DNA of 64,000 nt from the NCBI RefSeq assembly GCF_007830155.1, contig NZ_VLKY01000003.1, positions 310,001-374,000 on the forward strand, read 5' to 3'. The position numbers were made by a program, and so were the translations under genes. This stretch comes from Pseudomonas duriflava (lineage in GTDB: Bacteria > Pseudomonadota > Gammaproteobacteria > Pseudomonadales > Pseudomonadaceae). Below are positions 10,837 through 18,874 of this stretch, piece after piece. The notes beneath the pieces are model-generated. The model did no database searches and was not told where the DNA came from. It saw nothing but the letters and a program-made list of their open reading frames with translations. How positions within the stretch are numbered: the first letter of the stretch is position 1; every line of letters begins with the position of its first letter.

Positions 10837-12341
10837 GAGTTCTTCTTCCCGGCGATTTCAACGCGCACCGGCTTTAGCTCTTTCTCTTCCGGGCCGTCTT
10901 CCGGTGTGATCACGCCACCGCCCAGCGAGGCGATCAGGCCGGCCTGGGCACTCAGGCGCAAGGCCTGTACCTGCTGTTCCACACGCTGTTGGGCAAAGAG
11001 ACGGGTCTGGGCATCCAGTACGTGCAGGTAGTCGGTCAGGCCGCGCTCGAAGGCCTGGCGGGCGATGGTATAAGTGCGCTGTGCCGCCTCGACCGATTCG
11101 TGCGCCAGGGTGGCCTGCTTGTTGGCCGAGTCGAGGCGGATCAGGTGATCCGAGATGTCCTTCAAGGCGCTGACCAGCGTCTGATCATAGTGGGCGATGG
11201 CGGCGTCATAGCGGGCCGAGGCAATGCCCAAGTGCGCACGGCGTTCACCTCCATCGAAAATGGGCAGCGAAATTGCCGGCCCAAACGAGTAGCCGGTCTT
11301 CGCTGCGGTAAATAGCTCCTTGAATGTACCCATCGTCATCGACTGCCCAAGCGTAGCGGCCAGGTCGATGTTGGGATAAAAGTCAGCCCGTGCGACGTCC
11401 ACTCCCTTGGCTTCCGCCGCGATCCGCCAACGGCTGGCAACGATATCCGGTCGATGACCGACCAGCTCCAGGGGAAGTTTTGATGGCAGCGTGGGAGTGG
11501 CACCCAATTGCAGCCGCGGACGTACCAGCCGAGCAGCATCACCCGGACCGCGGCCGGCCAGGGCAGCCAATTGATTGCGTAATAATGCGATTTCTTCGTC
11601 TAGCGCCTCGATCTGGCGATGTGTTTCTGGCAGCAATGCTTCCGCCTGGCTGACCTCGAATTGCGTACCGATTCCGCCTTCCAACTGGCGGCGGGCCAAT
11701 TGGGCGATTTGCTCCTGCTGCTCCAGAGTCGCCTGAGCGATATCATGTTGTGCATACTGCAACGACAGCTGGATATAGGTACGGACGATGTTGCTGGTCA
11801 ACTCGAGTACGGCGACACGCTCTTCCGCCGCGGCCTGGTGGGCCTGATCCAGGGCGCGCTCGCTGGCGTCGCGCTCGCGTCCCCAAAAGTCGAGGTTGTA
11901 GGAGAAACCAAGAGAGGCGTTATTGTTCCAGGTGGTCTGATCAGCCAGTTCACCGGGACCATAGAAACTGTCCGTCGGCCAGGCATAGCGGCGTAGCGCG
12001 ATATCGGCATTGAGATGCGGCGCCTCGGCCGACTCGGCCAGCCCGGCCATGGCTTTGGCCGAGCGAACCCGTGCTGCGGCAGAGGCCAGAGAGGGGTTGC
12101 CGGTCAGCGAATCGGCAATCCACTGGTTCAGCTGCGGGTCCTGATAGGCCCGCCACCATTCGCTGGCTGGCCAGTGCGCTTCGCGCGTGGCTGCACGAAT
12201 AGCCTCGTCGGTCGATAGGGTATTGGCTTCGGTCGGCTGGGTCTGCGGCGCGATGCCGTGCGTACTGATACAGCCTGAAATTGTTGACGTTAAAACAAAA
12301 AAGCCGAAACCGAGCAGAGCACTCTTACAAAGAAATGACAC
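10833..12341 (-). CDS. NodT-family outer-membrane efflux lipoprotein
   Basis: TolC-like outer-membrane factor of 502 residues. The N-terminus is a lipoprotein signal with lipobox STISGC, the acylated cysteine being C24. Two outer-membrane-efflux repeats follow, with the classic EWWRAYQDPQLNQWIADSLTGNPSL opening split here over residues about 61-85, the SYNLDFWGRERDA strand, and PLELVGHRPDIVASRW in the second half. It is the first gene of the efflux operon and overlaps the pump by 4 bases. It is divergent from the LysR gene at 12510, whose product probably controls it. Confidence 0.93.
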   Translation of the reverse strand: MSFLCKSALLGFGFFVLTSTISGCISTHGIAPQTQPTEANTLSTDEAIRAATREAHWPASEWWRAYQDPQLNQWIADSLTGNPSLASAAARVRSAKAMAGLAESAEAPHLNADIALRRYAWPTDSFYGPGELADQTTWNNNASLGFSYNLDFWGRERDASERALDQAHQAAAEERVAVLELTSNIVRTYIQLSLQYAQHDIAQATLEQQEQIAQLARRQLEGGIGTQFEVSQAEALLPETHRQIEALDEEIALLRNQLAALAGRGPGDAARLVRPRLQLGATPTLPSKLPLELVGHRPDIVASRWRIAAEAKGVDVARADFYPNIDLAATLGQSMTMGTFKELFTAAKTGYSFGPAISLPIFDGGERRAHLGIASARYDAAIAHYDQTLVSALKDISDHLIRLDSANKQATLAHESVEAAQRTYTIARQAFERGLTDYLHVLDAQTRLFAQQRVEQQVQALRLSAQAGLIASLGGGVITPEDGPEEKELKPVRVEIAGKKNS

Positions 12342-12509
12342 AGGAGACGTCCAGAAATACAGGAATGAGGGAGCTCAAACGTGTCTAGATTCTAGGAAAG
12401 ACGCCTCTGCTACATAAGACGGTTGGTTTGTGATTGTTTATCTCATAAATTGTAATAATGAGTCTGTTGTGCTTCTGGCAAACTTGCTGCACTGCCAATG
12501 AGGGATACC
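12342..12509. promoter_or_regulatory. divergent promoter region, efflux operon and LysR regulator
   Basis: 168 bases between two head-to-head genes. It contains an AT-rich core (about 12425-12470, including TTGTGATTGTTTATCTC and ATTGTAATAATGAG), suited to overlapping promoters and a LysR-type binding site. No clear single operator could be fixed by eye. Confidence 0.5.
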
Positions 12510-13484
12510 ATGGATACATTGCACAACATGCGTGTTTTTGCCTGTGTTGCTGAAAGTGGCAGCTTCACGGGAGCTGCCCATGTACTTGGCACTACTACCG
12601 CCCATGTCTCACGTGCAGTTGCCAGTCTGGAAGCGCATCTGCGGACTCGGCTGTTGCACCGAACCACGCGTCGTATTGCTCTGACCGAAGCCGGTCAACG
12701 TTATTTATTGCGCTGCGAGCAGATCCTGGCCTATGTGGAAGAGGCAGAAGCCGAGGCCAGCGATGCCCATGCCAGGCCGGCCGGCAAGCTACGGATTCAC
12801 TCGATGACGGGAATCGGCCAACACTACATGATCAAGGCGATTGCCGGTTACCGACAGCAGTACCGTGAGGTCAATTTCGACCTGACCATGGCCAACCGCA
12901 TGCCTGATCTGCTTGATGAAGGCTATGACGTGGCGATTGTGGTAGCAACAGAGCTGCCGGACTCCGGCTTTGTCTCGCAGAACATTGGGCAAACCTACAG
13001 TATCCTTTGCGCCTCGCCAGCGTATGTTGAAGCCCAGGGCACTCCGCGAACGCCATCCGAACTGGCTCAGCACGACTGCATGCGCCTGGTCAGCCCGGTT
13101 GTGCCGCTGGAAAAGTGGGTCTTTGACGGACCCAATGGACAGGAGATGGTGACCATTGGAACCACGTCTTTCCAAGTCAACGTAGGCGATGCCATGACCG
13201 AAGCCATTCGGGCCGGCTTGGGCATCGGTATTCTTCCGGTTTATTCGGCGATCGAAGGGTTGCGTGATGGCAGCCTTGTACGCGTATTGCCGCAGTACCA
13301 GTTGCAGCAGCTGAACGTCTATGCCCTGTATCCGTCCCGTCAGTACCTGGACGCGAAGATCAAGACCTTCGTGGCCTACCTGCGCGCAAGCCTGCCTGGC
13401 ATTCTTGCGCAGGAGCAGCAGGAGCTGCGTGCCTTGAGCCTGCGAAGCGCCTGCGGTGCTGTGCGGCAGTTACAGCCAGCTTAG
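12510..13484 (+). CDS. LysR-family transcriptional regulator, probable activator of the efflux operon
   Basis: 324 residues. Winged helix-turn-helix at about residues 5-62 (MRVFACVAESGSFTGAAHVLG ... RAVASLEAHLRTRLLHRTTRR is the usual LysR pattern), then the effector-binding domain with the GLGIGILPVYSA segment. I chose ATG 12510 (MDTLHNMRVF), preceded by GAGGGA; an in-frame ATG at 12498 would add four residues. It is divergent from the efflux operon, matching AaeR-aaeXAB logic in which an aromatic acid triggers pump expression. Its last 4 bases overlap the convergent TetR gene. Confidence 0.88.
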   Translation: MDTLHNMRVFACVAESGSFTGAAHVLGTTTAHVSRAVASLEAHLRTRLLHRTTRRIALTEAGQRYLLRCEQILAYVEEAEAEASDAHARPAGKLRIHSMTGIGQHYMIKAIAGYRQQYREVNFDLTMANRMPDLLDEGYDVAIVVATELPDSGFVSQNIGQTYSILCASPAYVEAQGTPRTPSELAQHDCMRLVSPVVPLEKWVFDGPNGQEMVTIGTTSFQVNVGDAMTEAIRAGLGIGILPVYSAIEGLRDGSLVRVLPQYQLQQLNVYALYPSRQYLDAKIKTFVAYLRASLPGILAQEQQELRALSLRSACGAVRQLQPA

Positions 13485-14197
13485 TAAACCTTTTGGCGAG
13501 AAGGTGCCTCCATTCCTGCAGTAACAAATGCAACCATCTGTTCCAGAACCTCCTGAGAGTCGTCGGGGTGGCAAACATTACCGGCAAGCTGCTCCAGGCG
13601 ATGCGTGTCAGAAAAGGCGTACATGTAGGCTCCAACCATTAGAGTCACGCGCCAATACGCTTCGCATTCGGTGATATAAGGAAGCGCTACCCGAAAAGCT
13701 TCGACGTAGGCCTTGGTGGATACGTCGTAGGCTTCGTTCCTAAGTTTGTAGGAGATTTCTGGCGGCTCCGTGTGCAGACGTGCCTGCAAGCGGATGAAGG
13801 CACGACCTGCCTTTGTGCTACGCAGTGCAAGAGTAGGGGTTAAGAATGCATGAACTATCGCGCTGACCTGTAAAGAGCCTGCTCGTTTTAACTCTGCGAG
13901 CCGGCTAAGGCGCTCGTCAGAAATCTTGCGCCCGCGACGCAGAAAGACCTCTTCGAACAGTCCGTATTTCGAGCCGAAATAATAATTGATCAGCGCTTGG
14001 GTTACCTGAGCAGCATCGGCGATTTCCCGCAGGGTCGTACCGGCATAGCCCAGGTCGGCAAATAGGAGCTCAGCAGCGTCGAGAATCTCATCACGTACAT
14101 TGCTGGAGCCTTCAGGGCGCCCCGGTTTGTTCTTGGTCGCGACTCGACTGCGCTTGGCACTTACGCCACGGCGGCCGCTGACATTAACAGTATCCAT
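13481..14197 (-). CDS. TetR-family regulator at the end of the nic-like cluster (NicS-like role)
   Basis: 238 residues from ATG 14197 (MDTVNVSG); a frame extension to 14227 lacks a better start. After a basic N-terminal tail the TetR DNA-binding domain is clear: ILDAAELLFADLGYAG, TLREIADAAQVTQ, and LINYYFGSKYGLFEEVF (residues about 40-95). The C-terminal half is a helical ligand pocket. It lies directly downstream of nicF on the same strand. In P. putida KT2440 a TetR protein, NicS, controls the nicotinate genes, so a similar role here is plausible. Candidate binding sites are the palindromes at 23441 and 23512 and the site at 18807. Confidence 0.85.
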   Translation of the reverse strand: MDTVNVSGRRGVSAKRSRVATKNKPGRPEGSSNVRDEILDAAELLFADLGYAGTTLREIADAAQVTQALINYYFGSKYGLFEEVFLRRGRKISDERLSRLAELKRAGSLQVSAIVHAFLTPTLALRSTKAGRAFIRLQARLHTEPPEISYKLRNEAYDVSTKAYVEAFRVALPYITECEAYWRVTLMVGAYMYAFSDTHRLEQLAGNVCHPDDSQEVLEQMVAFVTAGMEAPSRQKVY

Positions 14198-14240
14198 TGT
14201 GCTCCATAGCCGCTGGGGCCAACTCACATGACTACAGTGT

Positions 14241-14281
14241 AACCAAGCTGGCCCGATAACGGGCGCTGAGCCAGCTTGGTT
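14241..14281. repeat. long inverted repeat between nicF and the TetR gene
   Basis: AACCAAGCTGGC (14241-14252) and GCCAGCTTGGTT (14270-14281) are perfect 12-base inverted arms. The 17-base spacer contains a second small palindrome, CCCGATAACGGG overlapping the left arm. No U-run follows on either strand, so it is either a terminator of non-classical type for nicF or an operator/processing hairpin ahead of the TetR gene. Confidence 0.6.
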
Positions 14282-14285
14282 ATAC

Positions 14286-14906
14286 CTAACTGCTCAATTG
14301 ACTCAGCAAATCAGCGAAGGTGCGCACATCAGCATTCTTCTGTCCCATGTCGAACAGGTTTGCTTCGTGCGGGGCCAGGGCGCGGTCGCCTACGCAGTCG
14401 GCCAACACTACCGGGCGAAAGCCATAGGACATCGCATCCACCACACTTGCCCGCACGCAGCCGCTGGTCACGGCACCGGCTACCAGGAGTGTTTGCACGC
14501 TGCGCTGAGTCAGCCAGGCGGAAAGTCCCGTCCCGAAAAAGGCCGACGGTACCGTCTTGCGTACCACCAGCTCGCCTTCGGCCGGTTCCAGCTCCGGCAC
14601 AATGGCGCTGTTATGCTCATGCTCCTTGAGGCTGAGCATGCTGGGTATCTTGAGCGTAAAGATATTATGGTCGCTGCCGTCATCGGCAAACACGATCCGG
14701 CTGTGCGCTACAGGCCAGCCGCGCCTTCTTGCCTCCGCCAGCACTGGCACGGTGGCCTGAATCGCCTCGGGAATATTGCCGCCGCCAAACACCTTGGGGT
14801 CGGCAAAGCCATTCACGAAGTCAATGATCAGCAAGCCGATCTGCCCTTGGATACCCAGCTGAGCTCCAAACCCCTGGCGCTGGTAAACCGCTTCGTCGCG
14901 TTGCAT
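14286..14906 (-). CDS. nicF: maleamate amidohydrolase (isochorismatase-like fold)
   Basis: Hydrolyses maleamate to maleate and ammonia. 206 residues with the isochorismatase/N-carbamoylsarcosine amidase triad visible: D29 in LLIIDFVNGF, K117 in VVRKTVPSAFFGT, and C150 in AGAVTSGCVRASV. The cis-peptide region just before the cysteine and the DALAPHEANLFD-like stretch (residues 175-188) fit NicF of P. putida. It is downstream of nicX by 11 bases and is the last enzyme gene in the cluster. Similar folds occur in pyrazinamidase/nicotinamidase, but the nicX-nicD-nicE context favours maleamate. Confidence 0.87.
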   Translation of the reverse strand: MQRDEAVYQRQGFGAQLGIQGQIGLLIIDFVNGFADPKVFGGGNIPEAIQATVPVLAEARRRGWPVAHSRIVFADDGSDHNIFTLKIPSMLSLKEHEHNSAIVPELEPAEGELVVRKTVPSAFFGTGLSAWLTQRSVQTLLVAGAVTSGCVRASVVDAMSYGFRPVVLADCVGDRALAPHEANLFDMGQKNADVRTFADLLSQLSS

Positions 14907-14917
14907 CGTCTGGTTCC

Positions 14918-15961
14918 TTACTCGGCAGGGTTGTCGATGACCTTTCCTTCACGTACCGCCACGTTGCCGTCCAGGCTGACCGTGCAGTTGCGCATGGGAA
15001 TATCGATGTGGCATGCCGTGACGCGGTCGCCTCCGGCCTCGTTGTTCGGACCCATCGAGCAAAGGAAGTTGCCCTCGAAGGCGCGGGCGTCCATGCCGAT
15101 AGTGGATTCGCGGTCATATAGCGACAAGGTTGACCAGCGCGCCCGCTTCTGCAGACCCCAGCCGATATGTGACAGCGCATAGGCTTCCGGGTCGTTGAAC
15201 TCGCCCATGTAGTCCTTAAGCAGCTCGGCATCGAGTCCGCCTTCGATAGCGGTGATATAGCCTTCCTTTACCGTCAGGGTGATGGGTTCGTTTACGTAGC
15301 ATTTCTGCGGCAGAAGGATATCGCCCTTGTCCAGGACGATACGGCCGTTGGCCTGCCCCTCGTTGGGCCAGGTCAGGATAAAGCCGCTTGGCCAGTGGTC
15401 CCAGCGACCGGGTTCGTCGACAAAGCCATACTCCTTGATTGCCGGGTACTGCCCCAGCGGGCAGCGCAGGTCCGTACCGGCCCGGGAGGTAACGTGCATT
15501 TCCCGGGCTCCTTCGAGCTGGGCAGCGGCTCGAAACACGCGGGCTCGGTCGGCCTCGGTCGGCACCAGGCGGGCCAGCACTTCCGGGGGCTCGACTGCCA
15601 GCAGGATCCTGGTGCCCGAGCTCAGGATTTTGTGCTGCTCGGGTGAAAACAGAAGGGTCATCAGATCCAGCACCAGGTCGCTTTCCTTAAGCGCGGCGAT
15701 AGCGGCACGGTTGCCAGTGAGCGGCGTGGTACCCAGATAGGCCAGGCTGTCGCGGCTGTGCGCTTTCTCGCCATTGACCGGAGGCAGGTCGAGCCGATTC
15801 ACCCGCGCACCCAGACCTGCCGCTGCGATCAGGGCGGTACGCAGGGTTTGCGGATGAGTGGTGTCGCTGGTCAGCACCGTGACAATGTCACCGGCCTTGA
15901 GCCTGGAAAGGGTTAACACCTGTTTCCAGGCGTCGATCAGATCGATATCGCTGATAGCCAT
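14918..15961 (-). CDS. nicX: 2,5-dihydroxypyridine 5,6-dioxygenase
   Basis: Iron(II) extradiol-like ring-opening enzyme that converts 2,5-dihydroxypyridine and O2 to N-formylmaleamate. 347 residues, against about 350 in the KT2440 enzyme, with long matching stretches: TRILLAVEPPEVLARLVPTE, LGQYPAIKEYGF, DEPGRWDHWPSGFILTWPNE and FNDPEAYALSHIGWGLQ. The metal-ligand region His (SHIGWG) and His-x-Asp (ACHIDIP) are present. NicX is a small distinctive family not shared with other dioxygenases, so this call anchors the cluster as pyridine-ring catabolism through 2,5-dihydroxypyridine. Gaps to nicD (12 bases) and nicF (11) support one operon. Confidence 0.95.
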   Translation of the reverse strand: MAISDIDLIDAWKQVLTLSRLKAGDIVTVLTSDTTHPQTLRTALIAAAGLGARVNRLDLPPVNGEKAHSRDSLAYLGTTPLTGNRAAIAALKESDLVLDLMTLLFSPEQHKILSSGTRILLAVEPPEVLARLVPTEADRARVFRAAAQLEGAREMHVTSRAGTDLRCPLGQYPAIKEYGFVDEPGRWDHWPSGFILTWPNEGQANGRIVLDKGDILLPQKCYVNEPITLTVKEGYITAIEGGLDAELLKDYMGEFNDPEAYALSHIGWGLQKRARWSTLSLYDRESTIGMDARAFEGNFLCSMGPNNEAGGDRVTACHIDIPMRNCTVSLDGNVAVREGKVIDNPAE

Positions 15962-15973
15962 GTCGCAGTCCTC

Positions 15974-16780
15974 TTAAACAGGTGCACCCAGAAAGTAGCC
16001 AAAGGCCTGGTAGAAGCCTTCCTCGTCATCCCAAGGGATCATGTGTCCGGCGTTTTCTACCCGAGCTACCGTCACGTCCGGCATGAGGCCCTGGATTTCC
16101 TTGATGTCTTCGGGTAGGAGCACATTGCCGCGCCCGGCTACCATCAGCAGGGTTGGGAGGCTGATATGCGGCAGGTCCTGATGGATATCGTCTTCATGAA
16201 AGCTGTTGTAGCTGGCCACGATGGCGCGCTCATCGCAGGTATGCAGCCATTCGGCCCGCAAGCGCAGCTGCTCTTCTGTCCAGGTGGGGCAAAAGGCACG
16301 CATGTCTTCCGCACTCATGCCCCTAAGCGACTGGCGAGTGGAGTCGACATACCAGGGCAGGCCGCTCGGATAGGGGCGACGGCCTGGGCCGGAGACCGGC
16401 GGGTCGACAATGACCAGACGCTCAAGGCCCTGGGGCTTGAACCGGCGGGCCATGCGAATGGCGATACGGCCGCCCATGGAATGCCCGAGCACGGCGTAGT
16501 GTGCAAGGCCCAGCACATCGGCCAGGGCGGCGATATCGGCCGCCTGGGCATCGAGACTGTAGTCCAGCGTGGGGGACGCTTCCGATAGACCTCGGCCGCG
16601 TACATCTAACACATACACATCGAAGTGCTGCCCCAGACGCTCGGCTACAAAGCCCCAGGTCACGGCCGGGCTGGTAATCCCAGGGATCAGGATGAGGGGC
16701 AGGCCCTGTCCACCATAGCGCAGATAGTGCTGGCGAATGCCGTTGGCCTGAACATTGGCGCCATAAAGATAGTTAGTCAT
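15974..16780 (-). CDS. nicD: N-formylmaleamate deformylase
   Basis: Alpha/beta-hydrolase that deformylates N-formylmaleamate to maleamate and formate. 268 residues from ATG 16780, chosen because AAGGGGGA lies just upstream and residues before it are overlap with nicE. The catalytic triad can be placed at S101 (LGHSMGG), D126 (IVDPPVSG) and H246 (NAGHMIPWDD), almost identical in position to the triad reported for P. putida NicD (S101, D125, H245, from memory). The PPVSGPGRRPYPSGL lid segment is also characteristic. It lies 10 bases after nicE. Confidence 0.93.
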   Translation of the reverse strand: MTNYLYGANVQANGIRQHYLRYGGQGLPLILIPGITSPAVTWGFVAERLGQHFDVYVLDVRGRGLSEASPTLDYSLDAQAADIAALADVLGLAHYAVLGHSMGGRIAIRMARRFKPQGLERLVIVDPPVSGPGRRPYPSGLPWYVDSTRQSLRGMSAEDMRAFCPTWTEEQLRLRAEWLHTCDERAIVASYNSFHEDDIHQDLPHISLPTLLMVAGRGNVLLPEDIKEIQGLMPDVTVARVENAGHMIPWDDEEGFYQAFGYFLGAPV

Positions 16781-16790
16781 CGCATCCCCC

Positions 16791-17543
16791 TTAATAGGCA
16801 CCGGACAGCAGGGCACCGGCTCCCGGCACGATGGGCTCGAGGCCGAGGGCCTTGAGCATGGCGTACGTGGTGGCGATGGCTGCCGTGATGACAGGCTTGC
16901 CGGTCTGCGCCTCGACCGTGGCCACGGCAGAGAGCGACGGCATCTGCACGCAGGCCGACAGCACGATAGCGTCGACACCATCGAGATCCAGATCCGCTAC
17001 GATGCTGGGCAGGTTGGACGGATCGTGCCGGGCAACGGCAAGGTTGTCGGGGATTTCCAGGGCATGCCAGACCTTGACCTCGATACCCTCGTGCTGGATG
17101 TAATCGACCACCAGCTCGGTCAGCGGCCTCATGTAGGGCGCAACCAGTGCGATGCGCTTGGTGCCCAGCACCTTGAGCCCATCGACAAGCGCGCCGGCAC
17201 TGGTAATCACTGGCGCTTCAGCCTCATTGTCGCGGGTGACCTGGGTCAGGCGCGCCTGGGACTCGCGATGATAGCCCCGCCCCATGCTCATGATGGCCAC
17301 AAGGCAGGCATAGCCCAGCACATCGACACGGGCATCGGACAGCTCCAGGGCACAACGGTCGGACTGAGCGTCCATGGCGGCCAGTTCTTCCTTTTTCACA
17401 TGCTTCATGCGCATGCGGCTGGAGTGGAAGGTAAAGCGCTCGGGGCGGATCAACTGGCGAGCAGTAAGCATCGCCGGGATCTCGGTTTCCATCGTGGTGT
17501 TGGAGCTGGGTACGATTTGTCCGATTCGATACAGCATTTGCAT
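16791..17543 (-). CDS. nicE: maleate isomerase
   Basis: Asp/Glu-racemase-fold cis-trans isomerase converting maleate to fumarate, which feeds the TCA cycle. 250 residues. The N-terminal IGQIVPSSNTTMETEIPAM is the family signature, and the two catalytic cysteines are C80 (LGYACLVAIM) and C198 (VLSACVQMPS), spaced as in characterised maleate isomerases. It sits between the flavin monooxygenase and nicD on the same strand with a 23-base gap upstream and 10 downstream. Confidence 0.95.
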   Translation of the reverse strand: MQMLYRIGQIVPSSNTTMETEIPAMLTARQLIRPERFTFHSSRMRMKHVKKEELAAMDAQSDRCALELSDARVDVLGYACLVAIMSMGRGYHRESQARLTQVTRDNEAEAPVITSAGALVDGLKVLGTKRIALVAPYMRPLTELVVDYIQHEGIEVKVWHALEIPDNLAVARHDPSNLPSIVADLDLDGVDAIVLSACVQMPSLSAVATVEAQTGKPVITAAIATTYAMLKALGLEPIVPGAGALLSGAY

Positions 17544-17566
17544 AGTTATTGTCCTTGTGCGTTGGC

Positions 17567-18796
17567 TTAGACCGTTACCGGCTCGGCTTCGAAACGTTGG
17601 CGGCAGGTGGTGGCGTCGTACTCATAAATCCACTCAGCCCGAATGCCGACCGCGTTGGGATTCTTGGCCTGCTCTTGCTGGTAGGCCAGATCACGCTTGC
17701 GCAACTCCTCGGGGGAGGAGAGGTGATAGGTCCGGCCGCGCTCGCGGGCCTGCAGTTGAACCTGGGAGGTGCGTGGACGGCGCTCATTCTCGTAGGCCTC
17801 CAGCGCGGCCAGTACGTCATCGCCAAAGTAAACGAGGGCCTGAGCCAGTACGTAACTGTCTTCAATAGCCATGGCCGCACCTTGGGAGAGGAAGGGCAGC
17901 ATGGGATGTGCGGCATCGCCCAAAAGCGTGGCATGACCTGCAGACCAGCGCGACATGGGGTCATGATCGAACAGGCCCCACTTGTACGTTTGGGTTGGAT
18001 CGGTGCGTTCGAAGAGTTGGATCAGGTCTGTGTGCCAACCGGTATAGGCCTGTACCAGCTCCTCGGTGGAGCTGGGCTCCGTCCAGGACTCCTTGACCCA
18101 TTCTTCGGTTTCGGCAACCGCCACAATGTTTACGGCCTTGCCGCCTTTCACGTAATAGGTCACTACATGGGCCTTGGGGCCCATCCAGAATGAGGTATCA
18201 GGGCTTACAAAGGGGAGGGGATGCTGTTCGACCGGCACCAGCGCGCGCCAACACATGTGGCCAGTGAAGTGCGGCTTGTCAGTGCCCCAGAGCGCATCCC
18301 GTACCGCTGAATGGATACCATCGGCACCTACGATGAGGTCAGCCTCGAAGACCGAGCCATCAGAAAAAGTGGCTGTGGCTGAATGTGAATTACGCGTGAC
18401 GCCGGTGCACTGCACACCGAAGGTTACGCATTCGCCTGGAATGTCTTGGGAGAGGATGGCGTGAAGGTCCGCCCGATGGACATGGAAAAACTCGGCACCA
18501 TAGACCTTCGGGCAGTTTTCTTTAAGAGGCGTACGAAACAGCTCGGTAGCGGTCTCCCAATTACGGCCGACCATGGCTTCCGGCAGAAAGCCGATGCGCT
18601 GCAAGTCGCTTCCAAGGCCCAGCGACTTGAGTACCTTGACGGCATTAGGCGTCATCTGTACGCCTGCGCCAATCTCGCCAAAGGCTTTGGCACGTTCGAA
18701 AAGATGATACTCGATGCCTTGTCGTTGAAGGGCGCAGGCCAAGGCTACACCGCCAATGCCAGCACCTACTATGCCTACTCGCAGCTTACGGCTCAT
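17567..18796 (-). CDS. FAD-dependent aromatic monooxygenase, NicC-like by context
   Basis: Class A flavin hydroxylase of 409 residues. Visible: dinucleotide fold VGIVGAGIGGVALA (7-20), GADGIHSAVRD (the DG motif), and LLGDAAHPMLPFLSQGAAMAIED (the GD motif). In the nic cluster the equivalent enzyme, NicC, converts 6-hydroxynicotinate to 2,5-dihydroxypyridine with loss of CO2. This protein is longer than KT2440 NicC (about 382) and, in the GAGxx loop, carries Q47 where NicC has H47, a residue I recall as important for 6-hydroxynicotinate binding. The substrate could therefore be another 6-hydroxypyridine, such as 6-hydroxynicotinate in a variant enzyme, 6-hydroxypicolinate, or a 3-acyl-6-hydroxypyridine. 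Gene symbol withheld for that reason. Confidence 0.8.
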   Translation of the reverse strand: MSRKLRVGIVGAGIGGVALACALQRQGIEYHLFERAKAFGEIGAGVQMTPNAVKVLKSLGLGSDLQRIGFLPEAMVGRNWETATELFRTPLKENCPKVYGAEFFHVHRADLHAILSQDIPGECVTFGVQCTGVTRNSHSATATFSDGSVFEADLIVGADGIHSAVRDALWGTDKPHFTGHMCWRALVPVEQHPLPFVSPDTSFWMGPKAHVVTYYVKGGKAVNIVAVAETEEWVKESWTEPSSTEELVQAYTGWHTDLIQLFERTDPTQTYKWGLFDHDPMSRWSAGHATLLGDAAHPMLPFLSQGAAMAIEDSYVLAQALVYFGDDVLAALEAYENERRPRTSQVQLQARERGRTYHLSSPEELRKRDLAYQQEQAKNPNAVGIRAEWIYEYDATTCRQRFEAEPVTV

Positions 18797-18806
18797 GGTT
18801 TTTCCT

Positions 18807-18830
18807 TATTAAATGACTGGTTAATTAATT
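18807..18830. promoter_or_regulatory. AT-rich candidate operator before the monooxygenase gene
   Basis: In the 78-base gap between the ABC transporter genes and the monooxygenase lies TTATTAAATGACTGGTTAAT followed by TAATT, ending 10 bases from the start codon. It shares the pattern TTAA-(T/A)-N-GA-N-N-(A/G)GT-AA with the larger AT-rich inverted repeat at 23512-23542 before the binding-protein gene. Shared sites at the two possible transcript starts suggest a common regulator, most simply the TetR protein. Confidence 0.4.
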
Positions 18831-18874
18831 TTGAGTGTAAAGCATTAGGGGCTTCCCGGGTCATGGAGCAGGAC

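Noticed and set aside
14298-15182. 294-codon plus-strand frame across nicF and nicX
   Set aside because: Antisense to two conserved enzyme genes; its sequence has no family features.
17549-18193. 214-codon plus-strand frame inside the monooxygenase gene
   Set aside because: Opposite to the well-supported flavoprotein; no recognisable domain.
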